Source: Bacteroidales bacterium
Lineage (GTDB): Bacteria; Bacteroidota; Bacteroidia; Bacteroidales; VadinHA17
Assembly (NCBI GenBank): GCA_013314865.1
Contig: JABUEV010000057.1
Coordinates: forward strand, 1 to 9,931
Direction of reading: 5' to 3'
DNA length: 9,931 nucleotides
This document shows positions 7,610 through 9,931 of this stretch, piece after piece. Below the pieces are notes generated by a model that worked only from the letters and a program-made list of their open reading frames with translations, did not search any database and had not been told where the DNA came from. Numbering within the stretch: the first letter of the stretch is position 1; each line of letters starts with the position of its first letter. The position numbers were made by a program, and so were the translations under genes.

Positions 7610-8764
7610 ATGATACTTATAGCCAGAACTCTGTACGGACTGGAGGAAGTGCTTGCCGGAGAACTGAGGGAGATTGGGGCTGAGGAAATAAGAACAGCAA
7701 ACAGGGCCGTAATCTTCAAAGGAAATAAGAGACTGCTCTACAGGGCCAATTATTTATCGCGGACTGCACTTGCAGTCCTTATGCAGATTTCAGAGTTCAG
7801 CATAAAGACAAAAGATGACCTGTACAGAAATTGTATGGGCATCGACTGGGACAGATTTCTGAAGCAGGATCAGACTTTTGCGGTTTCATCGGTTGTTAAT
7901 TCACGGATATTCAGTCATTCCGGCTATCCTGCCCTTGTGGTGAAGGATGCAGTGGCTGACTGGTTCAGAAAAAAAAGCGGGAAAAGACCTTCAGTAGACA
8001 CAAGTGATCCGCATGTGATTATAAACCTTCATATAAGCGGCTCTCTGGTAAACATATCCCTTGACTCGTCAGGTGCACCTCTGTATAAAAGAGGCTACCG
8101 GCGGGCATCAACTCAGGCACCTCTGAATGAGGTCCTTGCCGCCGGTATCATAAAACTTTCAGGATGGGACCCTTCTTCAGATTTTCTTGACCCGATGTGC
8201 GGTTCAGGTACACTGCCTGTTGAAGCTGCACTAATGGCTTGCAGTATTCCTCCCGGTAAATTCAGGGACTCGTTCGGATTCATGAAGTGGCCAGGGTATG
8301 ATCCCGGTCTCTTTGAAGAGATCCTAAAAGAGAGTGAAAAAAAGGTTTCTCTGCCGAAAATGAATATCTCGGGAAGTGACATTTCAGGCGAGGCAGTAAA
8401 AAAAGCACAGATAAACGTAAGAACTGCGGGGCTCGAAGAAGTTGTCAGGATTCGTAAAGCTGACTTCAGGGAACTGAAGGCTGAAGGGGATTCTGGGTTC
8501 ATTGTAATGAACCCTCCATACGGCGAGCGCCTCAAACCTGAAGCGCTGAATGAATTATACAGTATGATCGGTTCAGCTCTTAAGCATAATTTCCCCGGCT
8601 ACAAGGCCTGGATAATAAGTTCGGACAAGGAAGCCATGAAACAGATCGGACTTAAACCTGCAAAAAAGTTTAAAGTTTACAACGGCCCGCTCGAATGCGT
8701 TCTGGCAGGATACAATATGTACCAGGGAAGCAGGAGGAAGGAAGAAGTAAAAAGTAAGAAGTAA
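7610..8764 (+). CDS. THUMP-domain class I SAM-dependent RNA methyltransferase
   Basis: Probable 23S rRNA guanine-N2 methyltransferase of the COG0116 (RlmL N-terminal half) type. The 384 residues begin LIARTLYGLEEVLAGEL, the ferredoxin-like part typical of this family. A THUMP domain follows (about 45-155), ending in LYKRGYRRAS (158-167). The Rossmann methyltransferase has motif I DPMCGSGTLPVEAA (194-207), GSDIS (255-259) for the ribose-binding acidic residue, and motif IV NPPYGER (301-307), where NPPY marks exocyclic-amine methylation. It lacks the second methyltransferase domain of enterobacterial RlmL, as is usual outside the gamma-proteobacteria. It starts 8 nt after the S41 gene. The last residues (EEVKSKK) and the stop codon are encoded by a GAAGTAA heptamer tract, so the native C-terminus was probably slightly different. 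The exact target base is inferred. Confidence 0.92.
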   Translation: MILIARTLYGLEEVLAGELREIGAEEIRTANRAVIFKGNKRLLYRANYLSRTALAVLMQISEFSIKTKDDLYRNCMGIDWDRFLKQDQTFAVSSVVNSRIFSHSGYPALVVKDAVADWFRKKSGKRPSVDTSDPHVIINLHISGSLVNISLDSSGAPLYKRGYRRASTQAPLNEVLAAGIIKLSGWDPSSDFLDPMCGSGTLPVEAALMACSIPPGKFRDSFGFMKWPGYDPGLFEEILKESEKKVSLPKMNISGSDISGEAVKKAQINVRTAGLEEVVRIRKADFRELKAEGDSGFIVMNPPYGERLKPEALNELYSMIGSALKHNFPGYKAWIISSDKEAMKQIGLKPAKKFKVYNGPLECVLAGYNMYQGSRRKEEVKSKK

Positions 8765-8792
8765 GAAGTAAGAAGTAAGAAGTAAAAAGTAA
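8744..8792 (+). repeat. Heptamer tandem repeat (GAAGTAA)7
   Basis: Seven consecutive heptamers, five GAAGTAA and two AAAGTAA, run without interruption from inside the methyltransferase gene into the intergenic region. The gene's TAA (8762-8764) is the end of the third unit. Because seven is not a multiple of three, every plus-strand reading frame meets TAA within 21 bases, while the minus strand stays open as a Leu/Thr/Tyr/Phe-rich frame. Confidence 0.95.
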
Positions 8793-8925
8793 AAAGTCGA
8801 AGCGTTAGCGAAGACCCCGATCGAAGCATCGGGGTAAAAAGTCGAAGCGTTAGCGAAGACCCCGATCGAAGCATCGGGGTAAAAAGTCGAAGCGTTAGCG
8901 AAGACCCCGATCGAAGCATCGGGGT
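8791..8925 (-). repeat. Three perfect 45-bp tandem units with hairpins
   Basis: Units at 8791-8835, 8836-8880 and 8881-8925 are identical. Each holds AAAAAGTCGAAGCGTTAGCG and then a perfect 8-bp stem, ACCCCGAT and ATCGGGGT, around a CGAAGC loop (first copy 8814-8835). Bases 8926-8946 (with GGAGCATCTGGGG) look like the remnant of a fourth unit. On the minus strand each unit reads hairpin, then TCTTCGCTAACGCTTCGAC, closely matching the hairpin-plus-tail modules at 782-819 and 9346-9383; hence the strand given. No T-tract follows the hairpins on either strand, so they are not ordinary terminators. Placed right behind the methyltransferase, they could slow 3' exonucleases, as REP hairpins do (inferred). 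Confidence 0.95.
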
Positions 8926-9005
8926 AAAGAGTTGGAGCATCTGGGGAGTCTTGCAGTCTTGCGGTCTTGCAGTCAGCTACATCAGGGTTCGTTAAGTGAT
9001 TAAAA

Positions 9006-9055
9006 AAGCAGTGAAACTCAGTGATCACTCCGTGCTGTGCCGCAGGCACACCGTG
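9006..9055. repeat. 50-bp palindromic module, copy B
   Basis: Matches 581-630 at 48 of 50 positions. It contains AGTGATCACT and the hairpin TGTGCC-GCA-GGCACA (9036-9050). The loop differs from copy A, the stem does not. Confidence 0.85.
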
Positions 9056-9077
9056 TTTATGAGTCTTGCAGTCTTGC

Positions 9078-9132
9078 TTCCGCTGCCCGCCTTTGCCGAC
9101 CTTCGGTCAGCTCCGGAGGGCAAAGCGCGGAA
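9078..9132. repeat. Branched stem-loop unique to copy B
   Basis: Outer arms TTCCGC (9078-9083) and GCGGAA (9127-9132) enclose the 7-bp pair CTTTGCC (9091-9097) and GGCAAAG (9119-9125). Inside lie a small hairpin GACC-TTC-GGTC (9098-9108) and the palindrome CTCCGGAG (9111-9118). A further arm pair, CTGAC (9133-9137) and GTCAG (9149-9153), follows directly. Octamer clusters flank it on both sides. Function is unknown. Confidence 0.65.
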
Positions 9133-9199
9133 CTGACTCACTATGTTCGTCAGAGTCGTGCAGTCGTGCGGTCTTAATTTTCCGTCAGAATTTTTCCTG

Positions 9200-9223
9200 A
9201 ACCGCGGAGCGGTTTCATTAATA
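9200..9223. repeat. GGA-loop hairpin module, copy B
   Basis: AACCGC-GGA-GCGGTT (9200-9214) followed by T and CATTAATA. It corresponds to 716-738, with the loop reverse-complemented while the flank keeps its orientation. Confidence 0.75.
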
Positions 9224-9332
9224 CTAGAAAAAAGCAAAACAAAAAATTCATCAAAAAACAATTATTTTCTTAGAATTGTAAAACCACGTTCTCTCCAGCA
9301 CAATCGAATGAACCTTATATGACGGACTGCAT

Positions 9333-9392
9333 GACTGCATGACTGCCCCGACGTTTCGGTCGGGATCTTCGCTTCGCTTCGACATGACTGCA
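9333..9392 (+). repeat. 60-bp hairpin-plus-tail module, copy B
   Basis: Matches 769-828 at 57 of 60 positions. The hairpin CCCGAC-GTTTCG-GTCGGG (9347-9364) is followed by TCTTCGCTTCGCTTCGAC (9366-9383). Reverse-complement octamers GCATGACT precede it twice (9329-9344), and GCACGACT (9390-9397) closes it. Confidence 0.85.
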
Positions 9393-9494
9393 CGACTAAT
9401 ACCAACAACTACCAGGACTTTCATCAAATAAGTAAGTACGTCAGTCAAAACTGTCATAGTATTAAACCGGAATTTTCTTACTTTAGATTTTTAT

Positions 9495-9502
9495 TATATT
9501 TG
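9495..9502 (+). promoter_or_regulatory. -7 box upstream of the SiaB-like gene
   Basis: TATATTTG fits TAnnTTTG and ends only nine bases before the first ATG (9512). Transcription starting a few bases downstream would give an almost leaderless message for that ATG, or a leader of about 20 nt for the ATG at 9527. No clear -33 TTTG is present; TTTT at 9473-9476 is the nearest T-rich match. Confidence 0.45.
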
Positions 9503-9511
9503 CTTACAAAA

Positions 9512-9931
9512 ATGATCCGGGCTTTGATGAGCTTTAATGTGGAAGAGTATTTTAATGATCAGGCAAACGGCAATCAGATTCTCTATTACAAGGGAGATGT
9601 AAATGCTGAAGTAATTAACCGTCTGCTTGACACCGTTGAATCAAGGTTAATTGAAGGAAACGAACAGTCGAAGCTCCGAAAGAAGGTTTATAATGTTCTT
9701 GTAGAGAGTCTGCAGAATCTTTATCATCATGTTGAAAAGGTTCCTGGAGATTTTGAATATCAGGATGCTGAGAAGTTTGCTATTCTTTCAGTTAAACGGG
9801 TAGGCGACGGATATAAAATTACTACAGGAAACTTCATCCGTTCAGAAAACATCCCTGAACTTGAGGAACGTATTGTGAAGATTAACAAATCGAGTATTGA
9901 GGAGATTAAGGAACTCTACAAGTTTATACTG
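9512..9931 (+). CDS. SiaB-family (DUF6272) regulatory kinase, N-terminal part (partial)
   Basis: 140 codons open to the window edge, probably most of a protein of about 180-190 residues. It resembles the SiaB-like kinases common in Bacteroidota. In Pseudomonas SiaB is a Ser/Thr kinase that phosphorylates the partner-switch protein SiaC. The helix KVYNVLVESLQNLYHH (58-73) has E65 and N69 in the E-x-x-x-N spacing of a GHKL ATPase N-box. YKITTGNFI (101-109) fits a following core strand; the ATP-lid part is past the edge. The start is either the ATG at 9512 or the one at 9527 (MSFNVEEYF); the close promoter box leaves this open. By family habit a SiaC-like (DUF1987) gene may follow outside the window. 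Family assignment is from memory of its sequence pattern; substrate unknown. Confidence 0.7.
   Translation, partial: MIRALMSFNVEEYFNDQANGNQILYYKGDVNAEVINRLLDTVESRLIEGNEQSKLRKKVYNVLVESLQNLYHHVEKVPGDFEYQDAEKFAILSVKRVGDGYKITTGNFIRSENIPELEERIVKINKSSIEEIKELYKFIL

Larger units (their letters stand above)
8947..9397. repeat. Composite palindromic repeat, copy B
   Basis: About 451 bp carrying the same four modules as copy A (512-828) in the same order and orientation: octamer array (8947-8974), 50-bp module (9006-9055), AACCGC hairpin with CATTAATA (9200-9223) and hairpin-plus-tail module (9333-9392). It has two further octamer clusters (9062-9077, 9154-9176) and an extra branched stem-loop (9078-9132) absent from copy A. 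Its outer ends are AGTCTTGC on the left and GCACGACT (9390-9397) on the right, loosely inverted. Confidence 0.7.
8765..9511. other. Repeat-filled intergenic region
   Basis: This 747-bp gap between the methyltransferase and the SiaB-like gene is mostly repeats: the end of the heptamer tract, three 45-bp tandem units, a decayed fourth unit (8926-8946) and composite repeat copy B. Single-copy-looking stretches are 8975-9005, 9224-9320 and 9398-9494, which are A/T-rich. Minus-strand open frames here arise from the repeats and I do not support them as genes. Confidence 0.8.

Noticed and set aside
8113..8535. Minus-strand open frame of 140 codons inside the methyltransferase gene
   Set aside because: Antisense shadow of a well-supported gene whose motifs are intact; it has no recognisable domain or promoter.
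8791..8925. CRISPR-like array
   Set aside because: The 45-bp units are contiguous and identical throughout, with no unique spacers between repeats and no cas genes nearby.
8814..8925. Intrinsic terminators for the methyltransferase transcript
   Set aside because: The hairpins are strong, but A residues rather than a T-tract follow on the plus strand, and TCTTCG follows on the minus strand.
8573..9049. Minus-strand open frame of 158 codons with three 15-residue repeats (DASIGVFANASTFYP-like)
   Set aside because: The frame is created by the 45-bp units (a multiple of three) and the heptamer tract, and it overlaps about 190 bases of the methyltransferase antisense. A second minus frame (8677-8940) is open for the same reason, so openness is not evidence of coding.

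Overview
The window looks like a piece of a chromosome from the Bacteroidota, most likely a Bacteroidales or Marinilabiliales-type organism. Three things point there. The proteins (S1, RNase Z, GuaA, S41 peptidase) read as Bacteroidota versions. Translation starts lack Shine-Dalgarno sequences and sit in A/T-rich leaders. Promoter-like boxes match the Bacteroidota -7 consensus TAnnTTTG, with TATCTTTG before ugd, rpsA and guaA and TATATTTG before the last gene. No rRNA, tRNA, CRISPR array, transposase or phage gene was seen.

Layout: (1) 1-417, minus strand: the start of a UDP-glucose 6-dehydrogenase gene, cut by the window edge. (2) 418-959: a divergent intergenic region with a composite palindromic repeat (copy A, 512-828) and promoters facing both ways. 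(3) 960-8764, plus strand: a compact run of six genes. These are rpsA (ribosomal protein S1), a STAS-domain anti-anti-sigma-type protein, rnz (RNase Z), guaA (GMP synthase), an exported S41 C-terminal processing peptidase and a THUMP-domain RNA methyltransferase. (4) 8744-9511: a repeat-dense intergenic region with a heptamer tract that overlaps the methyltransferase stop codon, three perfect 45-bp tandem units and a second, larger composite repeat (copy B, 8947-9397). (5) 9512-9931, plus strand: the start of a SiaB-family (GHKL-like) regulatory kinase gene, cut by the window edge.

The six-gene run is housekeeping: translation (S1), tRNA 3' maturation (RNase Z), rRNA modification (methyltransferase), guanine nucleotide synthesis (GuaA) and envelope proteolysis (S41). 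Gaps of 8 to 54 nt suggest co-transcription, with an extra promoter in front of guaA. The STAS protein and the SiaB-like kinase both belong to partner-switching regulation, but they lie 6 kb apart and nothing here links them directly.

The unusual content is in the two intergenic regions. Both carry the same four modules in the same order and orientation: an AGTCNTGC octamer array, a 50-bp palindromic module (48/50 identical), a hairpin with a three-base loop, and a 60-bp hairpin-plus-tail module (57/60 identical). The differences within the fully aligned modules lie in loops or outside stems. The 45-bp tandem array is a reverse-complement relative of the fourth module. Together they look like a structured, dispersed, possibly mobile repeat family. 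I do not recognise it as a named element.
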